From the NCBI RefSeq assembly GCF_003671765.1, contig NZ_QPIB01000003.1, forward strand, positions 60,095 through 124,094: 64,000 nt of DNA. Reading direction: 5' to 3'. Of this stretch, positions 55,857 through 64,000 are shown one piece after another (positions within the stretch are counted from its first letter, which is position 1; every line of letters begins with the position of its first letter). The DNA is from Xenophilus sp. E41. Lineage in GTDB: Bacteria > Pseudomonadota > Gammaproteobacteria > Burkholderiales > Burkholderiaceae_C. The notes beneath the pieces are model-generated. The model saw nothing but the letters and a program-made list of their open reading frames with translations. It was not told the origin of the DNA and did not search any database. A program made the translations under genes and the position numbers.

Positions 55857-57494
55857 TCAGCCAGCTGCAAAAAGCATAGCGCCCTGCGCCCGATCCACGG
55901 GCGTTGCGGGCATGTTGTGCTCGAGGAGTGCATCGAGCGCCGCGGCCTGCAGCTGCGGGTGGGCGCGCTGCGCCTCGTCGCGGATCTGCGCGGCCAGCGT
56001 GCGCAGCTGCGCCACGCAGGCGCGCACCCGGGCCTGGAAGGCGCGGCTGTCGGCGCAGGGCCGGCGCAGGCTGGCGTTGAGTTCGGCGAACCACGGCAGC
56101 GAGGCCTGGTCCAGCATCGCCGCCGGGTTGGCGCGGTCGCTCACCGCCGACCAGTCGCGCAGGAAGGCCTGCATCGCGATGTTCAGCTGCTGGCAGTGCT
56201 GCAGTTCCTCGCGCAGGTTGCCCAGCGACGCGAGGTCGGTGAGCCGCTCCTGGAAGAACAGCTGCGACAGCACGCCCCAGTAGTAGGTGTAGTCCCAGAT
56301 CACCTTCACCGGCAGCACCTCGGGGTCGCCGAAGAGCGGGTACTGGTCCTGGTAGAGCGCCAGCGTGCTCTCGTAGAAGGAGTGGTAGATCTGGTCGTAC
56401 AGCTGCGCCCGGGCGTCGACCGAGCGGCCCGAGCGGTCGTGCGCGATCAGGTCGCAGATGAAGGTGTTGCTCATCGCGATGAAGTCGCTGCCCGGCGAGT
56501 AGAACGGGTCGAGGAAGAGCCCCGCCTCGCCCGTCAGCGCCCAGCGGTCGCCGCTGAAGACCTGCTTGCAGCCGTACGAGAACTTGCGGAAGAAGGCGAA
56601 GTCCTGCAGCAGGTGGCGCTTGTCGTCGAGCGCATCGAACAGGCGCGGCTGGAATTCGCGAAACCATTCCATCGCCTTGTCGAAGCTGTCCATCGTGTCC
56701 AGCGGGTGCAGCTTGGGGTCGGCCACGATGCCCACCGAATGCGAGCCCGAGGCCAGCGGGATCAGCCACACCCAGTATCCCGCGCCGCACAGGTGGTTGG
56801 TCGACAGCCAGCGCCGGCCTTCGGGCTCGCAGCGGGCGCGCCAGGCCGGGTCCTCGCTCCAGTCGTCGATGGCGATGCGCTCGCCGATGCGGAACCACAC
56901 CGCGTTGGCGTCGTGCGCGTTGGGCTCGGCCAGGCCCAGCTTGCGCTTGAGCAGGCCGGCGCGGCCGCAGGCGTCGATCAGCCAGCGGCATTCCGCCTCG
57001 TGTGCCTCGCCGTTCTCGGTCCAGCCGATGCGGTGGCTGCCCGCGGCGGCGTCGAGCGAGATGCTGCGCACCAGCGCGCTGTCGACGAAGCGCACGCCGC
57101 GCGCGGCAGCTTCCTGCGCCAGGTAGTTCTCGAAGATGCCGCGGTCGATCTGGTAGCTGGGCGTGGCCAGCACGCGGCTGGCGCCGATCTCGGTCACGCG
57201 GTCGATGTCGCGCCGGCCCTCGCTGAAGAAAAAGCGGAAGCCGAACTTGCGCAGCTGGGCGCTGTCGAGGTGGTCCTTCAGGCCCAGCACCGTGTCGAAG
57301 TAGTGCGCGCCGATCTCCACCGACGATTCGCCCACCTTGTGCGCCGCATGCGGCACCGGGTGCGCGCGGCGCTCCAGCACCAGCACGTCGATGCCCTCGA
57401 AGCGCTGCTTGAGCTGCAATGCGAGCGTCAGGCCTGCCAGGCCCCCGCCCATGATGATCACGTCGTGGTGGTCGAGGGCGGCAGCAGCGGTCAT
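55857..57494 (-). CDS. FAD-dependent oxidoreductase, flavin-halogenase-like
   Basis: 545 aa. The FAD-binding GGGLAGLTLALQLKQRF is near residue 16; AHKVGESSVEIGAHYF contains the GES-type motif and GAGYWVWLIPLASG holds WxWxIP, a motif of flavin-dependent halogenases. SGDRWALTGEAGLFLDPFYSPG binds FAD further on. Related proteins occur in aryl-polyene and xanthomonadin gene clusters. The two ketosynthase-type genes upstream (10-base gap) support a polyene-pigment role. Halogenation itself is not established by the motifs. Confidence 0.85.
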   Translation of the reverse strand: MTAAAALDHHDVIIMGGGLAGLTLALQLKQRFEGIDVLVLERRAHPVPHAAHKVGESSVEIGAHYFDTVLGLKDHLDSAQLRKFGFRFFFSEGRRDIDRVTEIGASRVLATPSYQIDRGIFENYLAQEAAARGVRFVDSALVRSISLDAAAGSHRIGWTENGEAHEAECRWLIDACGRAGLLKRKLGLAEPNAHDANAVWFRIGERIAIDDWSEDPAWRARCEPEGRRWLSTNHLCGAGYWVWLIPLASGSHSVGIVADPKLHPLDTMDSFDKAMEWFREFQPRLFDALDDKRHLLQDFAFFRKFSYGCKQVFSGDRWALTGEAGLFLDPFYSPGSDFIAMSNTFICDLIAHDRSGRSVDARAQLYDQIYHSFYESTLALYQDQYPLFGDPEVLPVKVIWDYTYYWGVLSQLFFQERLTDLASLGNLREELQHCQQLNIAMQAFLRDWSAVSDRANPAAMLDQASLPWFAELNASLRRPCADSRAFQARVRACVAQLRTLAAQIRDEAQRAHPQLQAAALDALLEHNMPATPVDRAQGAMLFAAG

Positions 57495-57504
57495 GGGGCG
57501 GGTC

Positions 57505-58320
57505 CTAGACGGGGCGGAGGGTCAGTTCGATCGCAAGTTGTGGCGACAGCGGCATGCGCAGCGTGGTGCTGTCGGGCGCCAGCGTCGCCAGGGTCTCGAA
57601 GAGCGGCAGCAGGTCGGAGATGGCGTTGGGCGGCAGCGCCTGCGCAGCGGGCGACTGCAGCGCCGCGCGCGCGGCCGGGCCGTGCACCAGCGTCCAGTCG
57701 AGCGCCGCGACGGCGCGCTCGGTGCGCTCCGGCGCCAGCACGAAGCCGCCGGCCAGCAGGCCTTCGCTCACGTGCACCTGCTTGAGCGGCCCCACCGCCT
57801 CGGCGTCGAAGCCCACCAGCAGCAGCGGCTGGGCATCGGCCGCGCACTGGGCGGCGGCCTCCAGCAGGGCGGCGGCGAAGGTGTTCTCGAAGGCGCTGAG
57901 CGAGTTGCTGGCCTGCTGGCAGCCGGTGCCGATGGTCCAGTAGCCCACCGCGGCGTTGTGCACCGAGTTGTGGAACTTGATCGGCGACAGCTGCGTGGGT
58001 GCCGTGGCCAGGGTGGCGCACATGTAGTCGTTGATCGCCAGGTCGCCGTGCGCCGACGCGAAGACGCAGGGCAGGTCGGCCGCCGCGCGGCCCGAGGCGG
58101 CGACGCTGGCGCCTGCCACTTCGAGCGCCAGCGCCACCGTGTCGGGCGCGCGTCGGCGCTCGGCCGGGGCCAGCACCTGCGGCGACGGGCGCTTGGCCGG
58201 CGGGTCGGCCGGCGCGCCTTCGCCGCGGAAGGCGGCACGGGCGAGGTCCCAGCCGGGCAGCGTGGGGGCCCAGAAGGCGACGCCTTCGATATAGAGGGTC
58301 GGCGTACCGGAGGTGCTCAT
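57505..58320 (-). CDS. beta-ketoacyl synthase chain-length-factor-like protein
   Basis: 271 aa from the ATG at 58320, overlapping the ketosynthase stop by four bases (ATGA). It has a shortened thiolase-like fold as in the chain-length factors of aryl-polyene clusters: YIEGVAFWAPTLPGWDLAR at the start, LPCVFASAHGDLAINDYMC, SPIKFHNSVHNAAVGYWTIGTG and ASNSLSAFENTFAAALLEAA. Only the N-terminal half of a ketosynthase is present. It should pair with the upstream catalytic ketosynthase to set chain length. Confidence 0.87.
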   Translation of the reverse strand: MSTSGTPTLYIEGVAFWAPTLPGWDLARAAFRGEGAPADPPAKRPSPQVLAPAERRRAPDTVALALEVAGASVAASGRAAADLPCVFASAHGDLAINDYMCATLATAPTQLSPIKFHNSVHNAAVGYWTIGTGCQQASNSLSAFENTFAAALLEAAAQCAADAQPLLLVGFDAEAVGPLKQVHVSEGLLAGGFVLAPERTERAVAALDWTLVHGPAARAALQSPAAQALPPNAISDLLPLFETLATLAPDSTTLRMPLSPQLAIELTLRPV

Positions 58321-59519
58321 GCCGCTGCCCCCTTGCCGAAGATCAGCGCGCAGTTGTTGCCGCCGAAGCCGAAAGAGTTCGACAGCGCATAGCGCACCTC
58401 GCCCTTCGCCGGCTGCAGGCGGATCTGCGGCCCGCACACCGGGTCGGGCGTCACGCTGTTCACGGTGCCGGGCATCAGGCCCGTCTCCAGCGCCAGCAGG
58501 CTGACCACCGCCTCGACGATGCCGGCCGCGCCCAGCGTGTGGCCGGTGAAGCCCTTGGTCGAGCTGGCGTGCGTGCGCGCCGGGAAGCGGCGCGCCACCA
58601 GCGCGGCCTCCACCTCGTCGTTCTTGGCGCTCGCCGTGCCGTGCATGTTGATGTAGTCGATCGCGTCGGGCGCGAGGCCGGCACGCGCCAGCGCATCGTT
58701 GAGCGCACGCTCGGCGCCGGCGCCTTCGGGGTGCGGCGTCGACATGTGGTGCGCGTCGCTGGCCTCGCCGTAGCCCAGCAATTCGAGGGGGCCCGTGCCA
58801 CGCTCCAGCAGCGCAAAGCCCGCAGCCTCGCCCAGCGAGATCCCGCCGCGGTCCACGTCGAAGGGCTGGCAGGGCTTGTTCGACACCAGCTCCAGCGAGT
58901 TGAAGCCGAAGAGCACGCTGCCGCACAGCGTGTCTACGCCGCCGACCACGGCCGCGTCGATCAGGCCCAGGCGCATCAGCCGCTCGGCCGACGCGAAGAC
59001 CTTGGCGCTGGACGAGCAGGCCGTCGACAGCGTCTCGTTCGGCCCTTCCAGGCCCAGCGCCGCCGCCACGAACAGGCCCAGCGAGTGCGTGGTGTGCAGC
59101 TCGCTGTGCCGCATGCGTTCGGGGAAGCGCCCTTCGGCGTCGATCTGGGTGTACGCCAGCTCGGTGTCGCCGATGCTGGAGGTGGAGGTGCCCACGATCA
59201 CCGCCACGCGGTGCGCGCCGTAGCGCTCGCGGGCGGCGCGTGCCGCCTCGATGAAGCCGTCGGCGTTCAGGCCCTTCCAGGCCAGGCGGTTGTTGCGGCA
59301 GTCCCAGGTGGCCAGCTCGGGCGGCAGCGTGACGTCTTCCACGCCGTCGACGCGGCCGATGAAGGTGGCCAGGCGCTGCTCGGCGGGTTCGCCGAAATCG
59401 TTGGCGCGCAGGCCGCTTCGGGATTGTTCGAGCCCCTCGAGCAGCGCGGCCTTGCCGGTGCCCAGGGCGGTGGTGGCCGTGAAGGCGCTGATCTTCAGGG
59501 GAGGGATTCGCTGGGGCAC
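58317..59519 (-). CDS. beta-ketoacyl-ACP synthase (aryl-polyene type)
   Basis: 400 aa from a GTG at 59519 (VPQRIPPLKISAFTATTALG). The catalytic triad of a condensing enzyme is intact: Cys in LSTACSSSAKVF, His in NMHGTASAKND and His in STKGFTGHTLGAAG. FNSLELVSNKPCQPFDVDRGGISLGEAAGFALLE is typical of KAS II-like enzymes in aryl-polyene clusters (ApeO-like). It extends an acyl-ACP chain with malonyl-ACP. It is first gene of a three-gene minus-strand unit. Confidence 0.88.
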   Translation of the reverse strand: MPQRIPPLKISAFTATTALGTGKAALLEGLEQSRSGLRANDFGEPAEQRLATFIGRVDGVEDVTLPPELATWDCRNNRLAWKGLNADGFIEAARAARERYGAHRVAVIVGTSTSSIGDTELAYTQIDAEGRFPERMRHSELHTTHSLGLFVAAALGLEGPNETLSTACSSSAKVFASAERLMRLGLIDAAVVGGVDTLCGSVLFGFNSLELVSNKPCQPFDVDRGGISLGEAAGFALLERGTGPLELLGYGEASDAHHMSTPHPEGAGAERALNDALARAGLAPDAIDYINMHGTASAKNDEVEAALVARRFPARTHASSTKGFTGHTLGAAGIVEAVVSLLALETGLMPGTVNSVTPDPVCGPQIRLQPAKGEVRYALSNSFGFGGNNCALIFGKGAAA

Positions 59520-59614
59520 GATCGATGTGTCAGGAATGTGGCCGGGAGGGGGAGCCGCGAGCGTACCAGCCCGCCTGCCGCCGGCTGTCGGTGCACAGCG
59601 CAAAGCACAGCGCG

Positions 59615-59670
59615 CCAAAACGCTATCGGATCGATAGCTGCTCGGCCCCGGCTGGCGGGCGTTTCAGGCC
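59615..59670. repeat. REP-like repeat, copy 5
   Basis: CGCTATCGGATCGATAGCTG, then CTCGG and GGCTGGCGGGCG: a member of the family at 31583. It covers the stop codon of the minus-strand AmpG-like gene (59664-59666) and lies upstream of the ketosynthase. Confidence 0.65.
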
Positions 59671-61046
59671 TTTTTGGCTCGAGAGGCCAGGGCCACCAAC
59701 ACCAGCACCGGCACGCCCAGGAGCGCGGTGGCGGTGAAGAACATCTGGTAACCAAAAGCATCAACGAAGGCGCCGGAGTAGCCCGCGATGAATTTGGGCA
59801 GCAGCAGCATCATCGAGCTGAAGAGCGCGTACTGCGTGGCCGAATAGCTCACGTTCGTGAGGCTCGACAGGTAGGCGATGAAGGCCGCCGACGCGATGCC
59901 GCCGGCCAGGTTGTCGGCCGACACCACCGCCACCAGCGCCGACACGTCGTGCCCGCGCGTGCCCAGCCAGGCATAGAGCAGGTTGGTGGCGGCGCTGAGC
60001 ACGGCGCCCAGCATCAGCACCCGCATCACGCCCAGGCGCATCGACAGCACGCCGCCCACGAAGGCACCCACCAGCGTCATCACCACGCCGTAGATCTTGC
60101 TGACCGTGGCCACCTCGTCCTTGGTGAAGCCCATGTCCACGTAGAAGGGGTTGGCCATGATGCCCATCACCACGTCGCTGATGCGGTAGATGGCGATCAA
60201 CGCCAGGATCAGCGCCGCCTGCCAGCGGTAGCGGCGGATGAAGTCGGCAAAGGGCTCCACCAGCGCGCTGCGCAGCCAGTCGGCCGCGTTCTTCGCCGGC
60301 GGCAGTTCGCGCCGCGCGGGCTCTGGCGACAGCAGCACCGTCAGCACGCCCACCGCCATCGACGCGGCCATCACCAGGTAGGCCGTGCGCCAGGCGCCGT
60401 CCTGGTAGCCGGCGGCGGTGGCCGGGGCGGCCGACGCCTCTGCCCAGGCCGCCACCCACAGCACGCCCGCGCCGGCCCAGATCATCGCGAGCCGGTAGCC
60501 CGTCTGGTAGGCCGCGGCCAGCGCCGCCTGCTTGCGCGATTCGGCCGACTCGATGCGAAAGGCGTCCAGCGCGATGTCCTGCGTGGCCGAGCCGAAGGCC
60601 ACCAGCAGCGCGCACCACACCAGCGGCTCCAGCCCCGCGCGCGGGTCGTTCATCGCCATGCCCGCCAGCCCGACGATGACCATCGCCTGGGCAAAGAGCA
60701 GCCAGCCGCGCCGACGCCCCAGTAACGTGGTCAGCGGCGGCAGCGGCAGCCGGTCGACCAGCGGCGCCCACACCCACTTGAAGCCGTAGGCCAGGCCCAC
60801 CCAGCTCAGGTAGCCGATGGTGGCGCGGTCGATGCCTGCCTCGCGCAGGCGAAAGCTCAGCGTGCCCAGCACCAGCAGCAGCGGCAGCCCCGCCGCGAAG
60901 CCCAGCGCGAACATCCGCAGCGTCGCGGGTTCGAGATACACCTTGAGCGTTTCGTGCCAGGGGAGCCTGGCCGGCGCGTCGGCGGATGCGGCCGGCTCGG
61001 CGCGTGAGGCCGCCGTGTCGGCAGCGCTGCGTGGGGGAACGGACAT
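59664..61046 (-). CDS. ampG: AmpG-family muropeptide MFS transporter
   Basis: 460 aa with 12-14 helices. The opening LKVYLEPATLRMFALGFAAGLPLLLVLGTLSFRLREAGIDRATIGYLSWVGLAYGFKWVWAPLVDR segment pattern is typical of AmpG, as are GSATQDIALDAFRIE and YAWLGTRG. AmpG imports anhydro-muropeptides for cell-wall recycling. The N-terminal 28 residues are A/P/R-rich and probably cytoplasmic. The C-terminal end is formed within a repeat element. Confidence 0.88.
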   Translation of the reverse strand: MSVPPRSAADTAASRAEPAASADAPARLPWHETLKVYLEPATLRMFALGFAAGLPLLLVLGTLSFRLREAGIDRATIGYLSWVGLAYGFKWVWAPLVDRLPLPPLTTLLGRRRGWLLFAQAMVIVGLAGMAMNDPRAGLEPLVWCALLVAFGSATQDIALDAFRIESAESRKQAALAAAYQTGYRLAMIWAGAGVLWVAAWAEASAAPATAAGYQDGAWRTAYLVMAASMAVGVLTVLLSPEPARRELPPAKNAADWLRSALVEPFADFIRRYRWQAALILALIAIYRISDVVMGIMANPFYVDMGFTKDEVATVSKIYGVVMTLVGAFVGGVLSMRLGVMRVLMLGAVLSAATNLLYAWLGTRGHDVSALVAVVSADNLAGGIASAAFIAYLSSLTNVSYSATQYALFSSMMLLLPKFIAGYSGAFVDAFGYQMFFTATALLGVPVLVLVALASRAKKA

Positions 61047-61103
61047 GGGCCGCCATTCTCCCCGAGCCGTGCGGCCTTCAGACTGACGCGCGTCCGGTAT
61101 TGC

Positions 61104-61138
61104 TCCCTGTCCCGCCGGGAGAGGGCCCGGGTGAGGGC
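61104..61138. repeat. CTCCC...GGGAGAGGGCCCGGGTGAGGG intergenic repeat
   Basis: A short hairpin-forming sequence (GCTCCCTGTCCCGCCGGGAGAGGGC) followed by GGGTGAGGG, a repeat common in proteobacterial genomes. It lies in the gap between the divergent ampG and M48 peptidase genes. Confidence 0.5.
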
Positions 61139-61234
61139 ACGCGGCCTGCGCACAAGCACCGGCCCAGCAAAATGACCTTGGCCGCCCGCCGCCATCGCTT
61201 GGGTTTTGCCGCAGCCGCCTCTATCTTCCCGGCC

Positions 61235-62116
61235 ATGTGCCAACGCTGCGCCTCCTCATCTTTCTTCCTGTCGTCCTCTTCTGCCGACCCGGCCGCACCC
61301 TGGCAGTCCCGCCGCGCCTTCCTGCTCGCGGCCGCAGCGATGGCCGCCACCGGCCCCGCACTGGCCCAGGTCGACGTCGGCAAGCCGTCGATGACCCGCA
61401 CCCTCGTCCCGGCCGACGCATTGGAGAAGGCCGCCGTCCAGCAGTACGGCCAGCTGCTGCAGCAGGCCCAGGCCAAGAAGGCCCTGGCGCCCGAGAGCAA
61501 TGCCCAGCTGCAGAAGCTGCGCGCCATCGCCAAGAAGATGATCCCCTTCGCCGCCAAGTGGAACGAGCGCGCCGCGGGGTGGAAGTGGGAGGTCAACCTC
61601 ATCGGCAGCCAGCAGGTTAATGCCTTCTGCATGCCTGGCGGCAAGATCGCCTTCTTCACCGGCATCCTCGACCAGCTGAAGCTCAGCGACGACGAGATCG
61701 CCATGGTCATGGGCCACGAAATGGCTCACGCCCTGCGCGAGCACGCCCGCGAGCGCCTGGCCAAGACCACCGGCACCAGCACCGCCCTGCAGATGGGCGC
61801 CGCCATGCTGGGCCTGGGCCAGTGGGGCGACCTGGCCGCACGCGGCGGCTCGCAGCTGCTGGCGCTCAAGTTCAGCCGCGACGACGAGACCGAGGCCGAC
61901 CTGGTCGGCCTGGAACTCGCCGCGCGCGCCGGCTACGACCCCAAGGCCTCCGTCAGCCTGTGGAACAAGATGGCCCAGGTCGGCAACGGCAAGGGCACGC
62001 CCGGCGCGCTGAGCTTTTTGTCGACCCACCCCACCGGCCCCGACCGCATCAAGCGGCTGGAAGCCAACGTGCCCAAGGTCGAGGGCCTGTACCGCGCCGC
62101 CACCGGCAAGGGCTGA
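61235..62116 (+). CDS. M48-family metallopeptidase
   Basis: 293 aa from the ATG at 61235; the frame extends upstream but the signal peptide fits here. A twin-arginine-like signal (SRRAFLLAAAAMAATGPALA|Q) exports it. The zinc site is complete: HExxH in MGHEMAHALREH and the third ligand Glu in DETEADLVGLELAARAGYDP; LSTHPTGPDRIKRLE is the usual C-terminal motif. It is of the LoiP/BepA-like periplasmic or membrane-associated peptidase group that acts in outer-membrane quality control. Confidence 0.9.
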   Translation: MCQRCASSSFFLSSSSADPAAPWQSRRAFLLAAAAMAATGPALAQVDVGKPSMTRTLVPADALEKAAVQQYGQLLQQAQAKKALAPESNAQLQKLRAIAKKMIPFAAKWNERAAGWKWEVNLIGSQQVNAFCMPGGKIAFFTGILDQLKLSDDEIAMVMGHEMAHALREHARERLAKTTGTSTALQMGAAMLGLGQWGDLAARGGSQLLALKFSRDDETEADLVGLELAARAGYDPKASVSLWNKMAQVGNGKGTPGALSFLSTHPTGPDRIKRLEANVPKVEGLYRAATGKG

Positions 62117-62231
62117 CGCCCGCCTGTCACGCCGCCCCGCTAGCATCGGCCATCCCGCCGCAGCCGCACGGGCATGGCCCGCGTGTTGCTTGCCAGCTTG
62201 CAACACGCACCCGCCCGCCCGTCTTCCTGCC

Positions 62232-62888
62232 ATGGCCGCCTCCATCACCACCATCCGCGATCAGACCCTCGGCGAAGAAATCGCCAACGCCATCAGCCAC
62301 GGCCTGGGCTGTCTGCTGGCCATCGCGTCGCTGCCCATCCTCGTGCAGCACGCGGCGCAGCGCGGCGACCCGGCGCAGGTCGTCGCCGCCAGCGTCTTCG
62401 CGGGCACGGCCATCCTGCTGTACCTCGTCTCTACGCTGTACCACGCGCTGCCGGCCGGCCGCGCCAAGCTGTGGTTCAACCGGCTCGACCACGCGTCGAT
62501 CTACCTCTTCATCGCCGGCAGCTACATGCCCTATGTGCTGGGCGTGCTCAAGGGCGCGTGGGGCTGGTCGCTGTTCGCCATCGTGTGGGCCGCCGCCGCC
62601 CTCGGCGTGGGCGCCAAGCTGTTGGATCGGCTGAAGCACCCGCTGTGGTCCACCGGCCTCTACGTCGCCATGGGCTGGGTGGCCGTGGTGGCCGCCGTGC
62701 CGCTCATCGAGCGCATGTCGGCCGCGGGCCTGTGGTGGCTGCTGGCCGGGGGCGTGTCGTACACGCTGGGGGCGGTGGTGTTCCTGCTCGATTCACGGGT
62801 GCGGTATGCGCACTTCGTGTGGCACCTGTTCGTGCTGGGCGGTAGCACCTGCCACTTCTTCGCGGCGTTGTGGCATTCGGCGGCCTGA
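62232..62888 (+). CDS. hemolysin III/YqfA-family membrane protein
   Basis: 218 aa from the ATG at 62232. Seven helices of the HlyIII/PAQR-like fold: EEIANAISHGLGCLLAIASLPIL opens, STLYHALPAGRAKLWFNRLDHASIYLFIAGSYMPYVL carries the conserved SxxYH and D-H-(A/S), and YAHFVWHLFVLGGSTCHFFAALWH ends with the paired histidines. These Ser, Asp and His residues form a zinc site in PAQR receptors, suggesting hydrolase-like activity. Hemolysis itself is not implied. Confidence 0.9.
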   Translation: MAASITTIRDQTLGEEIANAISHGLGCLLAIASLPILVQHAAQRGDPAQVVAASVFAGTAILLYLVSTLYHALPAGRAKLWFNRLDHASIYLFIAGSYMPYVLGVLKGAWGWSLFAIVWAAAALGVGAKLLDRLKHPLWSTGLYVAMGWVAVVAAVPLIERMSAAGLWWLLAGGVSYTLGAVVFLLDSRVRYAHFVWHLFVLGGSTCHFFAALWHSAA

Positions 62889-62987
62889 GGGCGGCCGCCA
62901 CGTCGGCTCGTCAGGCCGCCCACCCGACCTTCGCCATCGCGCAGCGCCCGGTCTTTGGCCGGGGTCATGGCCATGCCCGCGGTGGGA

Positions 62988-63026
62988 CCATACGAAACGA
63001 ATACACTGTGTATACGTTTCATATGG
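62988..63026. promoter_or_regulatory. 39-bp imperfect palindrome, probable operator of the ParD-like gene
   Basis: Two 19-base arms (62988-63006 and 63008-63026) around a single T match at 17 of 19 positions; the core is GAAACGAATACAC / GTGTATACGTTTC. It ends ten bases before the ATG at 63036 and overlaps the GGAG ribosome site. Antitoxins of this type commonly bind such operators to repress themselves. Confidence 0.7.
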
Positions 63027-63035
63027 AGATTGGCC

Positions 63036-63323
63036 ATGGGCATCGTCAAGATTTCCGACCAGATGCACGAGAACCTGCGCGTGGCGGGCAATGCGCTCAG
63101 CCGCTCGATCAACGCCCAGGCCGAGCACTGGATGCGCGTCGGCATGCTGGCCGAGATGCACCCCGAGCTGGACCACCGCGAGATCGCCCGCATGCTGGTG
63201 CAGGCGGAGCTGGCCGGCGGGCTGGACCTGGCCGCCGCCGTCGCCCCACCGGCGACCGCCGCCAGCAGCAGCAACGCCACCGGCAGCAAGGCCCGCGGCG
63301 CCGCCACGGCCCGCAAGCATTGA
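63036..63323 (+). CDS. ParD-like antitoxin family protein
   Basis: 95 aa from the ATG at 63036, with GGAG at 63025-63028. MGIVKISDQMHENLRVAGNALSRSINAQAEHW is a ribbon-helix-helix pattern. RVGMLAEMHPELDHREIARMLVQAEL is typical of the ParD-like family that stands beside methionine aminopeptidase genes. The tail (about 68-95) is A/S/K-rich and disordered. No ParE-like toxin is present; the gene downstream is map. The near-perfect palindrome upstream suggests autoregulation. Confidence 0.87.
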   Translation: MGIVKISDQMHENLRVAGNALSRSINAQAEHWMRVGMLAEMHPELDHREIARMLVQAELAGGLDLAAAVAPPATAASSSNATGSKARGAATARKH

Positions 63324-63346
63324 AGGAAGAAGGGCGCGCAGCCAGC

Positions 63347-64000
63347 ATGACGGCCACCCGCCACGGCGTCTCCATCAAGACGCCCGAAGAGATCGCCATG
63401 GCACGCCGCGCCGGCCAGCTCGCGGCCGAGGTGCTGGCCATGATCGAGCCGCACGTCGTGCCCGGCGTGAGCACCGACGCGCTGGACCGCATCTGCCACG
63501 ACCACATCGTGAACGTGCAGCGCACCATCCCCGCCAACCTGGGGTACCAGGGCTACCCCAAGACCATCCTCACGTCGGTCAACCAGGTGGTGTGCCACGG
63601 CATCCCGTCGCCCGACAAGATCCTGAAGAAGGGCGACATCGTGAACATCGACGTCGCCGTGAACCACGAAGGCTGGTTCGGCGACACCAGCCGCATGTAC
63701 TACGTGGGCACGCCCGGCGTGCTGGCCCGCCGGCTGGTCGAGACCACGCACGAAGCCATGACGGCCGGCATCGCCCAGGTGCGCCCCGGCGCCACCCTGG
63801 GCGACGTGGGCCACGCCATCCAGTCGGTGGCGCAGCGCGAGCGCTTCAGCATCGTGCGCGAGTTCTGCGGCCACGGCATCGGCCGCATCTACCACGACGA
63901 ACCCAACGTGCTGCACTACGGCCGCCGCGGCGAAGGCCTCGTGCTCGAGCCCGGCATGGTCTTCACCATCGAGCCCATGCTCAACGCCGGCGCCCGCGAC
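63347..64000 (+). CDS. map: type I methionine aminopeptidase, 3' end beyond window
   Basis: 218 codons are visible from the ATG at 63347; the stop lies outside. Metal ligands are in NIDVAVNHEGWFGDTSRMY (two Asp), CGHGIGRIYHDEP (His) and FTIEPM (Glu), and substrate-binding His is in VVCHGIPS. It removes the N-terminal methionine from new proteins. The start is 23 bases after the ParD-like stop, with GAAGGAAGAAGGG between, so the two are probably one transcript. A family member of this length would end about 45-55 residues further on. Confidence 0.93.
   Translation, partial: MTATRHGVSIKTPEEIAMARRAGQLAAEVLAMIEPHVVPGVSTDALDRICHDHIVNVQRTIPANLGYQGYPKTILTSVNQVVCHGIPSPDKILKKGDIVNIDVAVNHEGWFGDTSRMYYVGTPGVLARRLVETTHEAMTAGIAQVRPGATLGDVGHAIQSVAQRERFSIVREFCGHGIGRIYHDEPNVLHYGRRGEGLVLEPGMVFTIEPMLNAGARD

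Noticed and set aside
55857..57494. Calling the flavoprotein a tryptophan halogenase
   Set aside because: WxWxIP and FAD motifs are shared by non-halogenating relatives in polyene clusters; substrate and chlorination cannot be read from sequence.

Overview
The window reads as a piece of chromosome from a high-GC betaproteobacterium, most likely a member of the Comamonadaceae (Variovorax/Acidovorax-like). The signs are the codon use, the family of GCTATC...GCGGGCGCTG intergenic repeats, orphan Bug-type binding proteins, a TorF-porin/glnK/amtB unit and a homoprotocatechuate operon. No rRNA, tRNA, CRISPR array or insertion sequence was seen. 59 protein genes are called; the last (map) runs off the right edge.

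Layout. (1) 1-8.6 kb, plus strand: nine packed genes, several with 1-4 base overlaps. A CsgG/HfaB-like outer-membrane lipoprotein lies among exported proteins built from a shared N/G-rich strand-turn repeat (122 aa, 1166 aa and 125 aa), with a Sel1-type protein, a lipoprotein, an OmpA-domain protein and a zinc-ribbon membrane protein. I read this as a curli/holdfast-like secretion system with unfamiliar substrates; it is the most novel part of the window. (2) 8.7-12.2 kb: MFS transporter, ORF6N protein, comM. (3) 12.2-15.3 kb: TorF-type porin, glnK, amtB behind a good sigma-54 promoter. (4) 15.3-24.4 kb: SMP-30 lactonase, LysR regulator, lactate permease, glcD, glcE, a DUF1275 membrane protein, glcF and a small secreted protein: a glycolate/lactate oxidation unit. 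(5) 24.4-29.5 kb: CHASE2 protein without output domain, glutathione peroxidase, lplT, alr, a membrane protein. (6) 29.5-43.3 kb, all minus strand: an hpa (homoprotocatechuate meta-cleavage) operon headed by hpaR, with two Bug proteins, an IlvD/Edd dehydratase, a class II aldolase, a ketopantoate-reductase-like gene and an EamA transporter. It sits between alr and radA, which are neighbours in many relatives. (7) 43.3-49 kb: radA, membrane protein, rdgC, ilvE, zinc-finger protein, AraC regulator. (8) 49-55.8 kb: acyl-CoA ligase with an ABC-type binding protein, O-antigen-ligase-like protein, two-component system. (9) 55.8-59.5 kb: a three-gene aryl-polyene-like mini-cluster. (10) 59.6-64 kb: AmpG-like permease, M48 peptidase, hemolysin III family protein, ParD-like antitoxin and map.

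Repeats shape much of the non-coding DNA and intrude into genes. At least five copies of one REP-like family occur; one is inside glcE, and others supply or overlap the stop codons of two transporters. A different repeat appears to be inserted in frame in the histidine kinase just after its H-box. Two inverted MITE-like elements split hpaF from hpaD, and a third MITE-like element follows radA.
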